Source: Methanosarcina acetivorans C2A (GTDB lineage: Archaea > Halobacteriota > Methanosarcinia > Methanosarcinales > Methanosarcinaceae). Taken from it: 64,000 nt of DNA. The stretch is from the NCBI RefSeq assembly GCF_000007345.1, contig NC_003552.1:5084001-5148000 (forward strand), in the 5' to 3' direction. The position numbers and the translations under genes are program-made. The stretch's first letter is position 1; each line of letters begins with the position of its first letter. The notes under the pieces were generated by a model that was not told the DNA's origin, made no database searches, and was given only the letters and a program-made list of their open reading frames with translations. Positions 63,865-64,000 of the stretch are shown piece by piece.

Positions 63865-64000
63865 AAACCCTGTACTGAATTAGAACTATAGAAATAATGA
63901 GACAGTGCAACGATAGTTCTATAAGTGCCGGTTTAATCCCCTTTTTCTTTGCTATTCAAAGTGGAGTTTTCATTTTTGAAGGTACATATGTAATCCACCA
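63865..64000. other. 3' end of window
   Basis: 136 bases of flank; no gene can be judged here. Confidence 0.3.

Overview
This window reads as a chromosome segment of a Methanosarcina-type methanogenic archaeon. The evidence is a corrinoid/methylcobamide methyltransferase locus with an Msr-type regulator, a complete formylmethanofuran dehydrogenase operon, a methanogenesis marker 2 protein, UPF0228 and DUF1699 proteins known mainly from Methanosarcina, archaeal TATA boxes and long A+T-rich intergenic spaces. The species cannot be fixed from sequence alone.

Layout. 184-5536: a corrinoid protein, a uroporphyrinogen-decarboxylase-type methyltransferase and an MFS transporter (gene order of mtpCAP, methylmercaptopropionate use), followed by an Msr-type HTH regulator. 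6026-6411: two tiny single-span membrane proteins that look like paralogues. 7455-12503: two DUF1699 paralogues around a flavodoxin/ferredoxin fusion, a DHH phosphoesterase and a small zinc protein. 13380-18750: fmdFACDB. 19005-30096: a low-GC accessory stretch with a polysaccharide deacetylase/methyltransferase pair, a nested stack of four group II introns and one IS21-type element, a methyltransferase, an integrase fragment and tRNA-Thr(GGU).

30285-46046 is housekeeping: chorismate lyase (DUF98), DUF5611, a PPOX flavoprotein, methanogenesis marker 2, a ferredoxin, NifB, the preQ0/archaeosine genes queC-DUF366-queE-queD, two metallophosphoesterases, a DGC-domain protein, a hydantoinase/oxoprolinase, a methyltransferase and a DrrAB-like ABC exporter. 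46958-61213 is dominated by nitrogen assimilation: amt-glnK, glnA, and a four-gene glutamate synthase operon whose last gene is an F420-binding FrhB-type subunit. Between amt and glnA lie a decayed matrixin-like protease, a broken IS5-type transposase, two Hsp20-like proteins, a DUF1059 protein and TspO. The end (61289-63864) holds a lipoprotein, a beta-helix surface protein and a UPF0228 protein.

Most notable points: (i) introns and an IS nested in each other's coding sequences, with cuts at the TPQGG and Y/FADD positions of the reverse transcriptases; (ii) a shared palindrome, CAAATAGGTA-N6-TACYTA, just downstream of the TATA boxes of glnA and the glutamate synthase operon; (iii) a glutamate synthase apparently wired to F420; (iv) two genes whose best Shine-Dalgarno and homology place the start on ACG and CTG; (v) iterated 17-18 bp repeats, each carrying an oligo-T run, directly after two genes; (vi) short inverted-repeat elements of one family on both sides of the fmd operon.
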